A DNA stretch of 64,000 nt, from NCBI RefSeq assembly GCF_013408985.1, contig NZ_JACBZT010000001.1, positions 4,605,197 to 4,669,196 of the forward strand, given 5' to 3'. Below the pieces are notes generated by a model that did no database searches, had not been told where the DNA came from, and saw nothing but the letters and a program-made list of their open reading frames with translations. Source of the stretch: Petropleomorpha daqingensis (lineage in GTDB: Bacteria > Actinomycetota > Actinomycetes > Mycobacteriales > Geodermatophilaceae). This document shows, piece by piece, positions 53,531-64,000 of this stretch (within the stretch, counting starts at the first letter, position 1; the number at the start of each line of letters is the position of its first letter). The translations under genes and the position numbers were made by a program.

Positions 53531-54434
53531 GCGCCAGCTTCGCGTACAGGTCCTCGAGCACCAGCCGGTTGTCCAGCGCGGTCCAGATCCGCATCGGCCG
53601 CCCACCGGGCGCCGGGCGGTACTGCCCGTCGTCGCCGATGCCCGGCGTCTCGCGGACGACGTAGCGGCTCGACGACGGATCCGGCTCGAACGCCGACTGC
53701 AGCGCGGTGAGCAGCACCAGCGGGCTGTCGCCGAGGATGTAGGTCTCCTCCAGGTCGACGCCGTGCTCCGCCGATGTCGCCCGGACGCCGTCCAGCGCCG
53801 CGAACAGCCGGGCACCCAGCTCCCCCTGCTCCGCCATCCGCAGCCGCAGTTCCGCGAACGAGGCGAGGACCTGCCGGTAGGCGTCGCGCGGCACCTGCCA
53901 GATCGGGATCGACGAGTCGGTGAAGACGACGGACGCGGCCGGCACGTCGATGAGCAGGTTGTACTCGACCGGCATGGCGTTCGGCGGGGGCACCGCGAGG
54001 CCGGGGTGCTCGGGGCCGCCGATCCAGACCAGCGTCAGCCGCTCGGCGATGCGGGGTTCGATCAGCCACGCGCTCGCGACCTCGGTCAGCCCCGCGCCGG
54101 CGCAGACGTAGAGCGGGGTGTCGACGTCGTCCCGCATCGCCTCGGCGACGAGGGCGAGCGCCGCGGGTGACGCGATCGGCGTCGTCCGGTCGGCCAGCCC
54201 GGCGTTGGAGCCGGCCTGCACCGGGACGTCGTCCCGCCCGGCCAGCGCGAGGAACTCGCGGGCCAGCACCGCGGCGTTGTCCGCCGTCGTCCCCGACGGG
54301 TCGAAGGGGTCGTCGGGGCGCAGGTGCGAACCGATGACCAGCCGAAGGTCCACCGACGGCGACAGCGCGTGGTGGACGAGCTGCACCAGCCCGTCGGGGT
54401 CGCCGCTGAAGTCGTTGTCGACGACCACCCGCAT
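53520..54434 (-). CDS. Nucleoside hydrolase-like protein
   Basis: A 304-residue protein. The N-terminus MRVVVDNDFSGDPDGLVQLVHH carries the Asp cluster that binds calcium in nucleoside hydrolases (normally DTDPGxDDA), though with a variant spacing. Further family regions are TADNAAVLAREFLALAGRDDVPVQAGSN, LYVCAGAGLTEVASAW, LVWIGGPEHPG and NLLIDVPAASVVF. The enzyme would cleave ribose-base bonds; the divergent metal loop makes the substrate uncertain. ATG 54434 is used. It ends inside the WhiB gene on the opposite strand by 11 bases. Confidence 0.8.
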   Translation of the reverse strand: MRVVVDNDFSGDPDGLVQLVHHALSPSVDLRLVIGSHLRPDDPFDPSGTTADNAAVLAREFLALAGRDDVPVQAGSNAGLADRTTPIASPAALALVAEAMRDDVDTPLYVCAGAGLTEVASAWLIEPRIAERLTLVWIGGPEHPGLAVPPPNAMPVEYNLLIDVPAASVVFTDSSIPIWQVPRDAYRQVLASFAELRLRMAEQGELGARLFAALDGVRATSAEHGVDLEETYILGDSPLVLLTALQSAFEPDPSSSRYVVRETPGIGDDGQYRPAPGGRPMRIWTALDNRLVLEDLYAKLALRR

Positions 54435-54582
54435 CCGCCGTCCGGGCACGGCCCGGACAGTAGCGGCCGGACGCCCTGGTGGACCCGCCGGGCGGTCGGA
54501 ATGCCCAGGCCGTGGGACGACTTGGCCAGCTGTGAAGTCATGGCCAGCGTGGGCCGCCACACGTGACCGATGAAGGACCCTG

Positions 54583-55857
54583 GTGACCGCCACACGGGAC
54601 TGCCCCGCCCCACCGATCGTCGACGTCCGCCCGCCCGAGCCGCCGAGCACCGCGCGCACCGCGCTCGTCCTGGGCGCGTTCGTCGCGATAGGCCCGCTGA
54701 CGATCGACATGTACCTCCCGGCGCTGCCGACGATCACCACGGAGCTGTCCACCACGGCCTCGCAGGTGCAGCTGACGCTGACCGGCACGCTCGTCGGGCT
54801 GGCCCTCGGCCAGCTCGTGTTCGGCCCGCTGTCGGACCGGTTCGGCCGGCGCGGCCCGCTGCTGGCCGGGACGGCGCTGCACGTGCTGGCCTCGCTGCTC
54901 GTGCTCGTGGCGCCGAGCATCGCCGTCCTCGGTGCGCTGCGCGTGCTGCAGGGGGTGGGGACGGCGGCCGGCAGCGTGATCGCCCTGGCCGTCGTCCGTG
55001 ACCTGTTCACCGGGCGGAAGGCGGCGACCCTGCTGTCGCGGATCTTCCTGATCCTCGGCGCCGCTCCCGTGCTCGCGCCGACGATCGGCGGCGAGATCCT
55101 CCGGTTCACCTCGTGGCGCGGGGTGTTCGTGCTGCTCGCCGCCTACGGGCTCCTGCTGCTCGTCGTCGGCTGGTTCGCGCTGAGAGAGACCCTGCCGCCG
55201 GAGCGGCGGCGCAGCAGCGGCGTCCTCGGGACCCTGGCCACCTACCGCGACCTGCTCCGCGACCGGGCCTACCTCGGGCTGGTGTTCGTCGCCGGGCTGA
55301 CCATGGCCTCGCTGTTCAGCTACGTCGCCGGGTCGTCGTTCGTCTACCAGCGCCAGTTCGGGCTGAACGCCCAGGCGTTCGGGCTGTTCTTCGGCGCGGG
55401 AGCCGTCTGGCTCATCACCGCGACCCAGCTCAACCCGCTCGTGCTGCGCCGCTGGTCACCGGCCACCGTCCTCATGACGGCGACCGCCGGCGGCGTGGTC
55501 GCCGGCGCGGTGCTGCTGGTGCTGGCCGCCACGGGCGTCGGCGGGCTGCTCGGCGTCGCCCTGCCGCTCTGGGCGGTGCTCTTCGCCGCCGGGCTGGCGC
55601 TGCCCAACGCCCCCGCGCTGGCGCTGTCCCGCCACGGCGAGGCGGCCGGCGCCGCCGCGGCGCTGCTCGGCGCGGTGCAGTTCGGGGTGGGCGCCGCGGT
55701 CTCGCCACTGGTCGGGCTGCTGGGCAACGACGCGCTGGCCATGGGCACGGTCATCGTGGTCGCGCTCCTGCTGGCGCTGGCGGTGCTGGCGGTCGTCGTC
55801 CGGCCGTGGCAGCTGCCCGACGTCGCCGACGACGCCCTGCCCGCCGTCGCCCACTGA
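54583..55857 (+). CDS. MFS multidrug efflux transporter, Bcr/CflA family
   Basis: A 424-residue protein with twelve helices. LVLGAFVAIGPLTIDMYLPALPTI is the characteristic Bcr/CflA start with helix 1 Asp-Met-Tyr-Leu-Pro; LVFGPLSDRFGRRGPLL is the MFS loop 2-3 motif; LRVLQGVGTAAGSVIALAVVRDL follows, and LAPTIGGEIL is the drug-antiporter motif C region. It exports small drugs in exchange for protons. GTG 54583 has AAGGACC upstream. Divergent from the nucleoside hydrolase by about 150 bases; its 3' end faces a terminator cluster. Substrates unknown. Confidence 0.88.
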   Translation: MTATRDCPAPPIVDVRPPEPPSTARTALVLGAFVAIGPLTIDMYLPALPTITTELSTTASQVQLTLTGTLVGLALGQLVFGPLSDRFGRRGPLLAGTALHVLASLLVLVAPSIAVLGALRVLQGVGTAAGSVIALAVVRDLFTGRKAATLLSRIFLILGAAPVLAPTIGGEILRFTSWRGVFVLLAAYGLLLLVVGWFALRETLPPERRRSSGVLGTLATYRDLLRDRAYLGLVFVAGLTMASLFSYVAGSSFVYQRQFGLNAQAFGLFFGAGAVWLITATQLNPLVLRRWSPATVLMTATAGGVVAGAVLLVLAATGVGGLLGVALPLWAVLFAAGLALPNAPALALSRHGEAAGAAAALLGAVQFGVGAAVSPLVGLLGNDALAMGTVIVVALLLALAVLAVVVRPWQLPDVADDALPAVAH

Positions 55858-55871
55858 CCCGCCGTCCTGGC

Positions 55872-55939
55872 TCACCCTCGCGGTGGTGCCTCGACCCGCG
55901 CGGTTGAGCGCGAGGGTCGCGACGACACGGCGAGGGTGA
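55872..55939. terminator. Nested inverted repeats between convergent genes
   Basis: Outer arms TCACCCTCGC (55872-55881) and GCGAGGGTGA (55930-55939) enclose inner imperfect arms GACCCGCGC (from 55893) and GCGCGAGGGTC (to 55918). The CGAGGGT core occurs three times counting both strands. Placed between the MFS stop and the stop of the minus-strand small gene, it is probably a bidirectional terminator. Confidence 0.5.
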
Positions 55940-55946
55940 CGCGGGC

Positions 55947-56213
55947 TCAGCCGCCCAGCAGCCTGCGCAGGCCCCGCACCGGGATCCCCGCGGTCCACCG
56001 GGCCAGGTGCACGGCGAGGCGCAGCAGGTCGCCGTAGTCCGGCGGGCGGGGCGGGGCCACCGGAGCCGGCTCGGGGGCCGGCGCCGGGGGCGGCGGCGGC
56101 ACGAGCAGGTCCAGCGGGGAGCGGCGCCGCGGATCGCGCAACGAGTCGAACGACGGCACCGGCGGGGCCTGCGGCCCGTCGTCCTGGGGCGCGTCGGAGT
56201 CGATCATGTGCAC
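55947..56213 (-). CDS. Small Pro-rich hypothetical protein
   Basis: An 88-residue protein beginning VHMIDSDAPQDDGP. The middle is a run of Pro and Ala (LVPPPPPAPAPEPAP), and the last 28 residues form an amphipathic basic helix (DYGDLLRLAVHLARWTAGIPVRGLRRLLGG). There is no membrane segment long enough to span. GTG 56213 is favoured by GAGAGG nine bases upstream; ATG 56207 is an alternative. It lies 69 bases downstream of the cell-wall protein gene on the same strand, and might be read through from it. Function unknown. Confidence 0.6.
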   Translation of the reverse strand: MHMIDSDAPQDDGPQAPPVPSFDSLRDPRRRSPLDLLVPPPPPAPAPEPAPVAPPRPPDYGDLLRLAVHLARWTAGIPVRGLRRLLGG

Positions 56214-56282
56214 GGGCGGCGTCCTCTCGGTGGGGCTCCGCCCTTCCTACCCGGCGGCTCCGGCGCGCCACCCACCGGGCGA

Positions 56283-57110
56283 CTAGCGATAGTTCACGTG
56301 GACGTGGTCCATGTGGTTCGCCGTCGGGCTGCCCCGGTCCTCCATCGTCGACCACGAGCCGTTCGGCGACTGCAGGATGCGCTGCTTGTAGATGATGTAC
56401 TCCACGCCCAGCTCGTCCCAGTGGTCGATGTGGTACTGGACGATGGCGTTCCCGAGCGCGGTGTCGCCGAGCACCATGTAGTCCAGCGCCTTGCCCGACG
56501 GGTGGCCGTCGGGGTCGGTCGCGCTGGGCCGGGTGCCACCGAGGGTGATCGCGTCGGCGCCGGGGACGTTGGAGACCACCTGGTTCGCCGCCGTCTGCAC
56601 CTGCGGCTTGATCGCCCCGGCCGTGTTGGTGATGTGCGCGGTCTCCGTGACGGCGGTGCCGGTGGCCTGCGGCTCGGCGGCGGCGGCGGACGACGCCGCG
56701 GCGGAGGCTGCGGCGGCCGAGGCCACGGCGGCAGCCTGGGCGGCCGCCTCGGCTGCGGCCTTCTGCTGGTCCAGCACGGCCTGGTCGGCGGCCTGCTGCT
56801 GTTGCTGGGCGGCGGTCTGCTGCGCCTCGCGGGTGCCGCGGCTGGCGGTGAGGTCCCCGAGCCGCTCGAGGTCCGGGCTCGGGGCGGCCGCCGGGCCGGA
56901 CTCGGCGGTGAGGCCCAGCTCCTGGGCGACGCTGACCGACTCGGGCGTGTCCGCGCCCTGGGCCGCGGGCCCCGCGCCGACGAGGACGTTCACCACGAGC
57001 GCGCCGGCGGTGGCCACGCCCAGGTAGAGGGCGGGACGGCGGACGGGCACCGGCGGGCGGCGGCGGGCGGAGGCGCGACGGCGCCCGGACGTGGTCGTGC
57101 GTGGGCTCAT
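56283..57110 (-). CDS. Secreted ARB-07466-type cell-wall protein under a c-di-AMP riboswitch
   Basis: A 275-residue protein with a basic N-terminus, a signal-anchor helix (LYLGVATAGALVVNVLVGAG, about 27-46), then an Ala/Gln coiled region (residues 90-145) and a C-terminal 95-residue domain with TRPSATDPDGHPSGKALDYMV and SPTANHMDHVHVNY. This matches the ARB-07466 domain of secreted actinomycete proteins, whose D-G-H-P-S-G and H-x-D-H-V-H resemble the metal site of VanY/LAS peptidases. Peptidoglycan hydrolysis or remodelling is the likely role. The leader is a ydaO-type riboswitch, a common partner of cell-wall hydrolase genes in this phylum. Confidence 0.83.
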   Translation of the reverse strand: MSPRTTTSGRRRASARRRPPVPVRRPALYLGVATAGALVVNVLVGAGPAAQGADTPESVSVAQELGLTAESGPAAAPSPDLERLGDLTASRGTREAQQTAAQQQQQAADQAVLDQQKAAAEAAAQAAAVASAAAASAAASSAAAAEPQATGTAVTETAHITNTAGAIKPQVQTAANQVVSNVPGADAITLGGTRPSATDPDGHPSGKALDYMVLGDTALGNAIVQYHIDHWDELGVEYIIYKQRILQSPNGSWSTMEDRGSPTANHMDHVHVNYR

Positions 57111-57135
57111 GCGGTGCGTGTGCTTCTTCCGTGTG

Positions 57136-57265
57136 GCCGCCTACCGAGTTAGCTGACGGATTCGGGCGGGAAGAAGCCCTACCCACCCCGGACACGTGCC
57201 CGGAGCAGGATTCACCCCAGTACTGCGGTGGGTCCCCGGCTCGCCCGCGAGGGCGACTCGGCGGC
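57136..57265 (-). ncRNA. ydaO/yuaA-type c-di-AMP riboswitch
   Basis: On the minus strand the sequence has the order of conserved blocks typical of actinobacterial ydaO RNAs: a closing stem whose 5' arm is GCCGCCGAG (57257-57265) and 3' arm GGCGGC (57136-57141), then GGGGACCCACC, GGGGTGAATCC, a variable stem CCGGGCACGTGTCCGG, and a final CCGAATCCGTCAGCTAAC-TCGGTAGGCGGC. It ends about 25 bases before the ATG of the secreted cell-wall protein. High c-di-AMP normally turns expression off. Confidence 0.87.
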
Positions 57266-57395
57266 GCCCGTCCGGTCTCCCCGGTCGGGGACGTCATGGC
57301 CGGAACGGACGGGGCCCAAGGTAACCGGCGTGATGCAACCGTGACAATCGGAGAGCCGTCACAGCCCCGGTGAGAATGCTCGCGGAATACCCGGA

Positions 57396-59048
57396 TCAGC
57401 CGGCGTCGGCCCACGAGCCCACCACCGCGACGTCGAGCGGGAAGTCGACCGGGAAGCCGCCGAACAGCAGCCGCCCGGCGGTCGCCGCGGCGTGCCGGAC
57501 CTCGGCGGCGACGTCGTCGGACAGGTGCTCGGGGGTGTGGACGACGACCTCGTCGTGCAGGAAGAACACCAGGTGCGGCCGCTCGGCCAGCGGGCCCGAC
57601 CCCAGCCGCCACAGCCGGTTGCGCAGGTCGGCCAGCCAGCACAGCGTCCACTCCGCCCCGGTCCCCTGGACGACGAAGTTGCGCGTGAACCGGCCCCAGG
57701 CGCGGCGCTCCCTCTCCGCCCGGGAGTCCCGCTCCTCCGGCGCCTCGCCGAGCGCCACCGCCCGCTCGGCCCACGCCCCGGTGGGCACCGGCGAGCCGCG
57801 GCCGAGCAGCGTGTGCACCACCTCGCCGCGCTCACCGGCGCGGGCGGCGTCCTCGACCAGCCCGATGGCGCGCGGGTAGCGGCGGGTCAGCCGCGGCATC
57901 ATGCGCCCGCCCTCGCCGCGCGTGCCGCCGTACATCGCCGAGAGCATCCCGATCTTGGCCTCGGCGCGGGTGTTCACCGCGCCGGAGTCGACCATGCCCT
58001 GGTAGAGGTCGGCGGCCCGGGCCGCCTCGGCCATCGCGGCGTCACCGCTCATCCCGGCGAGCACCCGCGGCTCCAGCTGGGCGACGTCGGCCACGACGAA
58101 GCGCCATCCGTCGTCGGCGATCGCGGCCGGGCGGATCTGCGCCGGCACCGACAGCGCTCCCCCGCCGTTGGACGCCCACCGGCCGGTGACCACGCCACCG
58201 GGCACGAAGAACGACCGGAACCGCCCCTCGCGCACCCAGGTCTCCAGCCAGCTCCAGCCGTGCGCGGCGAGCAGCCGGGCGAGCTTCTTGTACTCCAGCA
58301 GCGCCGGGATGCCGGGATGGTCGAGCTGCTGGAGGTTCCACGAGCGGGTGTCCTCGACCTGCAGCCCCGCGCCCTGCAGCGCCCGCAGCAGCTCGCCGGG
58401 CGAGTCGGGGTTGAGCCCCGGCGCGCGGAAGGACTCCCGGATCTCGCCGACCAGCCGCTCGAGCACCGGCGGCCGCAGCCCGGCCGCCGGCCGCGGACCC
58501 ACCAGCTCGGTGAGGATCCGCTCGTGGACGTCGGTGCGCCAGGGCAGGCCGGCGTGCGTCATCTCCGCGGCGACCAGGGCACCGGAGGACTCCGCGGCGA
58601 GCAGCAGCTCCAGCCGCCCCGGGTGGGTCGCCGCGTCGACCGCGGCGCGCTGGCGGGCGTGCTCGGCGACCGGGTCGAGCCGGTCGGCGGGGTCCTCCAG
58701 GGGGAAGAGGGCCTGATCGGCGGCGAAGACCGGGGCCAGCGCGTCCCAGCCCGCGGCGTCGTCCCCGGCGAGGAGGGCCGGGTCGGCGAACGGTGAGCGG
58801 CGCAGCACCGCGTGGGAGAGCCGCAGGTCGGTGCAGCGCTCCACCCGGACCCCGGCGTCGAGCAGCGCCGGGTACCAGCGCGTCGTGTCGTCCCACACCC
58901 AGCGGACCGGTTCGGCCTCCCGCCCGGCCACGAACGCGGGCAGCTCGCCCGCGGCCACCGACGTCACGCCGACCGTCGTCCCGTCGTCGGCGAGCTCGCG
59001 CGCCTCCACGGCGTCCCCGCCGCGGCGGAGGAGGACGACGCGGTGCAC
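57396..59048 (-). CDS. Family-A DNA polymerase paralogue (3'-5' exonuclease-like/polymerase)
   Basis: A 550-residue protein. The N-terminal 190 residues occupy the 3'-5' exonuclease position but show no clear D-x-E motif. The polymerase region has RFRSFFVPGGVVTGRWASNGGG, motif A VVADVAQLEPRVLAGMSGD, motif B reduced to RAEAKIGMLSAMYGGT (Lys kept), and motif C HLVFFLHDEVVVHTP with the catalytic Asp-Glu. The 5' nuclease of PolA is absent. It resembles proteins annotated as bifunctional exonuclease/DNA polymerase in actinomycetes, of unestablished biological role. GTG 59048 lies 45 bases from the divergent STAS gene. Probably a repair polymerase. Confidence 0.85.
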   Translation of the reverse strand: MHRVVLLRRGGDAVEARELADDGTTVGVTSVAAGELPAFVAGREAEPVRWVWDDTTRWYPALLDAGVRVERCTDLRLSHAVLRRSPFADPALLAGDDAAGWDALAPVFAADQALFPLEDPADRLDPVAEHARQRAAVDAATHPGRLELLLAAESSGALVAAEMTHAGLPWRTDVHERILTELVGPRPAAGLRPPVLERLVGEIRESFRAPGLNPDSPGELLRALQGAGLQVEDTRSWNLQQLDHPGIPALLEYKKLARLLAAHGWSWLETWVREGRFRSFFVPGGVVTGRWASNGGGALSVPAQIRPAAIADDGWRFVVADVAQLEPRVLAGMSGDAAMAEAARAADLYQGMVDSGAVNTRAEAKIGMLSAMYGGTRGEGGRMMPRLTRRYPRAIGLVEDAARAGERGEVVHTLLGRGSPVPTGAWAERAVALGEAPEERDSRAERERRAWGRFTRNFVVQGTGAEWTLCWLADLRNRLWRLGSGPLAERPHLVFFLHDEVVVHTPEHLSDDVAAEVRHAAATAGRLLFGGFPVDFPLDVAVVGSWADAG

Positions 59049-59093
59049 CCCCGCAGTGTCGCCGAGGGGTCCGACAGCGCGGACACTGCCGGT
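59049..59093. promoter_or_regulatory. Symmetric divergent promoter region
   Basis: Between the two GTG starts lies GCAGTGTC (59053-59060) and its reverse complement GACACTGC (59082-59089). On each strand GACACT is followed by exactly six bases and then GTG, so both genes appear to have mirror-image leaderless -10 elements. Confidence 0.45.
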
Positions 59094-59384
59094 GTGCCGG
59101 GAATCGTGCGCCTGCTGAACACCGCCGGCGGGCGGGCGCTCTGCCTCGCCGGATCGGTCGACGCGGCGGCGGTCGAGGCCTTCCTGCGCCGGTACGGGCG
59201 CGAGCCGGCCCGGGTCGACGTCATCGACGCCGGGTCGGTCACGGCGCTGTCCGCGCCCGGGCTGGAGCTGCTGCTCGAGCACCTCGAGACCGCCGCGCGG
59301 GCCGGCCGGGAGGTGCCGGTCCGCCGGTCACCCGTGGTCGACCGGGTGCTCTCCTCTCACCCCAGGGGTGGTTTCTTCCACTGA
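59094..59384 (+). CDS. STAS-domain protein (anti-sigma factor antagonist-like)
   Basis: A 96-residue protein, VPGIVRLLNTAGGRALCLAGSVDAAAVEAFLRR at the start. The pattern AGSVDAAAVEAF, then VDVIDAGSVTALSAPGLELLLEHLETAARAGREV, follows the beta-alpha fold of STAS proteins such as SpoIIAA, with a Ser in LSAPGLELL near the usual phosphorylated position. It may bind an anti-sigma factor or a similar kinase. No partner kinase is seen nearby. GTG 59094 is chosen for the leaderless-type promoter. It ends 39 bases before the GGDEF gene on the same strand, with which it may be co-expressed. Confidence 0.72.
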   Translation: MPGIVRLLNTAGGRALCLAGSVDAAAVEAFLRRYGREPARVDVIDAGSVTALSAPGLELLLEHLETAARAGREVPVRRSPVVDRVLSSHPRGGFFH

Positions 59385-59423
59385 CCGCTCAAGAACGTCC
59401 CCCGATCGGTCGATGCCGAGCGT

Positions 59424-61020
59424 GTGACCAGCACGGAGAGGGCGGGGACGACGGACGCCGAGTCCGTCGTCCTCTCACCGGCGGACGACGCGGCCGCCGT
59501 GTCGCTGGCCGCTGCCCTCGACCGGCTCGAGTCGCTGTCCCGGTTCGAGCGCGACGGCATCGAGGAGGGCGCCGAGCGCGCCGCCGCGGCCGCCCGCGAG
59601 CTCGCACGCCCCGAGCTGGAGCTGCGCGCCCGGCTGATCGGCGGCGACCTCCTCCGCCGGCGCGGTGACGTCGCGGCCGCCGGGCGCATCGCCCAGGCGG
59701 TGCACCGCTGGGCCTCCGAGAACGGCACGCGGCACCTGCTCGCCCGCAGCTCCTTCGTCCTGGCCGCGGTCTTCCAGGAGCTCGGCGACGTCTCGCTCGC
59801 CCTGGAGCACGCCGTCCGGGCGGTGGACCTGCTCGAGCCCGACTCCCCCGCGACGATGCGGATCGACCACCTGGCCCGGCTGGCCGACTGCCTCGGCCTG
59901 GACGGCGACGAGGCCGCGCAGGAGCGCTACGACGAGGTGCTGCGGCTGGCCGAGCAGCTCGGCGACGTCGAGCGGCAGCTGCTCGTCCTGAACAACCGCG
60001 CCTACTGCGCCACGATGGCCGGCCGGTTCGACCTGGCGCTGACGTTCAGCGCCCAGCTGCAGACGCTGTCGTCGGACCGCGGGATCGCCCTGCACCTCGG
60101 GCGGCTGGACACCGTGGCCCGCGCCCTGATGGGCCTGGGCCGGCTGCAGCAGGCCGAGGCGGTGCTGCTGCCGGGTCTGGACCCCGCGGCGCAGGAGGCC
60201 TCCCTCGACGGCGACGCCGGCGCCGACTTCCTGCTCACCCTCGCCGAGGTCCGCCGCCGGCTGGACAAGGTGGACGACGCCCAGACGGTGCTCACCGAGT
60301 GCGTGCGGCGCTGCGAGGAGCACGGGCTGACCTCGATCCGGGTCCGCGCGCGCCGCGAGCAGGCCGAGCTGCACGCCGCGTGCGGCGACTTCCGGGCCGC
60401 GTTCGAGGAGCACAAGGGGTACGTCGACGAGCTGCAGGAGCTCCAGTCGGCCCAGCGCGATGCCCGGGCACGGGCGGTGCACGCGATGTACGAGACGACC
60501 GAGGCGCGCAAGCAGAGCCGCCGCTACCGCGAGCTCTCGCTGCGCGACCCGCTGACCGGCCTGTACAACCGGCGCTACGTCGACGAGGAGCTGCCGCTGC
60601 TGCTGCGCCGCGCCGGGGCCGCCGAGACCGTCGTCGTCGCCCTCGTCGACGTCGACCACTTCAAGCGGGTCAACGACACCTGCTCGCACGAGGTCGGCGA
60701 CCGGGTGCTGTGCGGCGTCGCCGAGCTGCTCGACCGCATGCCCCCGCCCGAGGGCGCCGGCTCGTTCGTCGCCCGGATGGGCGGCGAGGAGTTCCTCGTC
60801 GTCCTCACCGGCGTCGGCCTGGCCGCCGCGCAGGCGCACCTCGAGGCCGTCCGCCGCGCCGTCGCCGGCCACCCGTGGACCGAGCTGACCAGCGGCCTGC
60901 CGGTCACCGTCAGCATCGGCGCCACCAGCACGGTCGTCACCGAGGCGACCCCCGCCGCGCTGCTCGGCCGCGCCGACGAGCACCTCTACCGGGCGAAGGC
61001 CGACGGCCGCGACCGCGTCG

Positions 61021-61031
<11 letters not shown>
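59424..61031 (+). CDS. TPR-GGDEF diguanylate cyclase
   Basis: A 535-residue cytoplasmic protein. Residues 20-350 are helical repeats of TPR type (for example ARSSFVLAAVFQELGDVSLALEHAVRAVDLLEP and ERQLLVLNNRAYCATMAGRFDLALTF). A helical linker leads to a GGDEF domain from about 370: SLRDPLTGLYNRRYVDEEL, VDVDHFKRVNDTCSHEVGDRVL and the active site ARMGGEEFLVVL, all consistent with c-di-GMP synthesis. The RxxD inhibitory site expected a few residues before GGEEF is not present, so product inhibition is probably absent. No membrane segment, thus the TPR region is the likely sensor. Its stop overlaps the carboxylase stop by 11 bases. Confidence 0.9.

Positions 61032-64000
<2,969 letters not shown>

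Noticed and set aside
56650-56850. Ala/Gln-rich repetitive stretch considered as a tandem DNA repeat
   Set aside because: Codons vary and the frame is a continuous coiled-coil/linker region of the secreted protein; no exact repeat unit.

Overview
The window is high-GC DNA with G/C at almost every third codon position, many GTG (and one TTG) starts, dense 4-base start/stop overlaps, a WhiB protein, a consensus actinobacterial LexA box and several leaderless-type promoters. This points to an actinomycete. Gene content (SatD family, single-chain eukaryote-like acetyl-CoA carboxylase, TPR-GGDEF protein) suggests a soil or rock lineage such as Geodermatophilaceae; the family assignment is inference. 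No rRNA, tRNA, CRISPR array or insertion sequence was seen.

Layout. 1-9.5 kb: a truncated gene, a BrkB-type membrane protein, a class III aminotransferase, then an aromatic-acid CoA pathway in two minus-strand blocks. Block one is a 2-aminobenzoate/benzoate-type CoA ligase plus a fused flavin monooxygenase/old-yellow-enzyme reductase. Block two is enoyl-CoA hydratase, SDR, RidA and an ArsC-like protein. A decayed SRPBCC gene lies between them. 9.7-11 kb: ClC channel. 11-26 kb: a respiratory region. cydDC (minus) faces a divergent G6PDH-like gene, type II NADH dehydrogenase, cydA, cydB and a GMC oxidoreductase; after a BASS transporter comes a small Cys/His protein followed by frdABCD. NADH dehydrogenase would feed quinol to the bd oxidase or to fumarate reductase, suggesting low-oxygen respiration.

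26-28.9 kb: small membrane protein, DivIVA-like coiled coil, AhpD-like protein and an unknown. 28.9-38 kb: a DNA recombination/repair block that looks partly phage-derived. It holds a Cas4/RecB-type Fe-S nuclease, a phage-type RecA-like ATPase whose P-loop is split by a LAGLIDADG intein, RecD2, SSB, an 80-aa protein under a perfect LexA box, an 80-bp symmetric inverted repeat, and a SNF2-type helicase. This is the most interesting part of the window.

38-50 kb: serine hydrolase; a five-gene, translationally coupled envelope operon (MGDG-synthase-like glycosyltransferase, NodB deacetylase, DMT transporter, PAP2 phosphatase, GT39-like transferase) divergent from a two-component system; galE; a GT87-like mannosyltransferase; and a SatD regulator with a membrane partner. 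50-64 kb: GTP-dependent PEP carboxykinase, a WhiB protein with a tyrosine-rich N-terminus, a nucleoside hydrolase, a Bcr/CflA MFS pump, a secreted cell-wall protein behind a c-di-AMP (ydaO) riboswitch, a family-A polymerase paralogue divergent from a STAS protein, a TPR-GGDEF protein, and the C-terminal half of a eukaryote-like multidomain acetyl-CoA carboxylase running off the window end.
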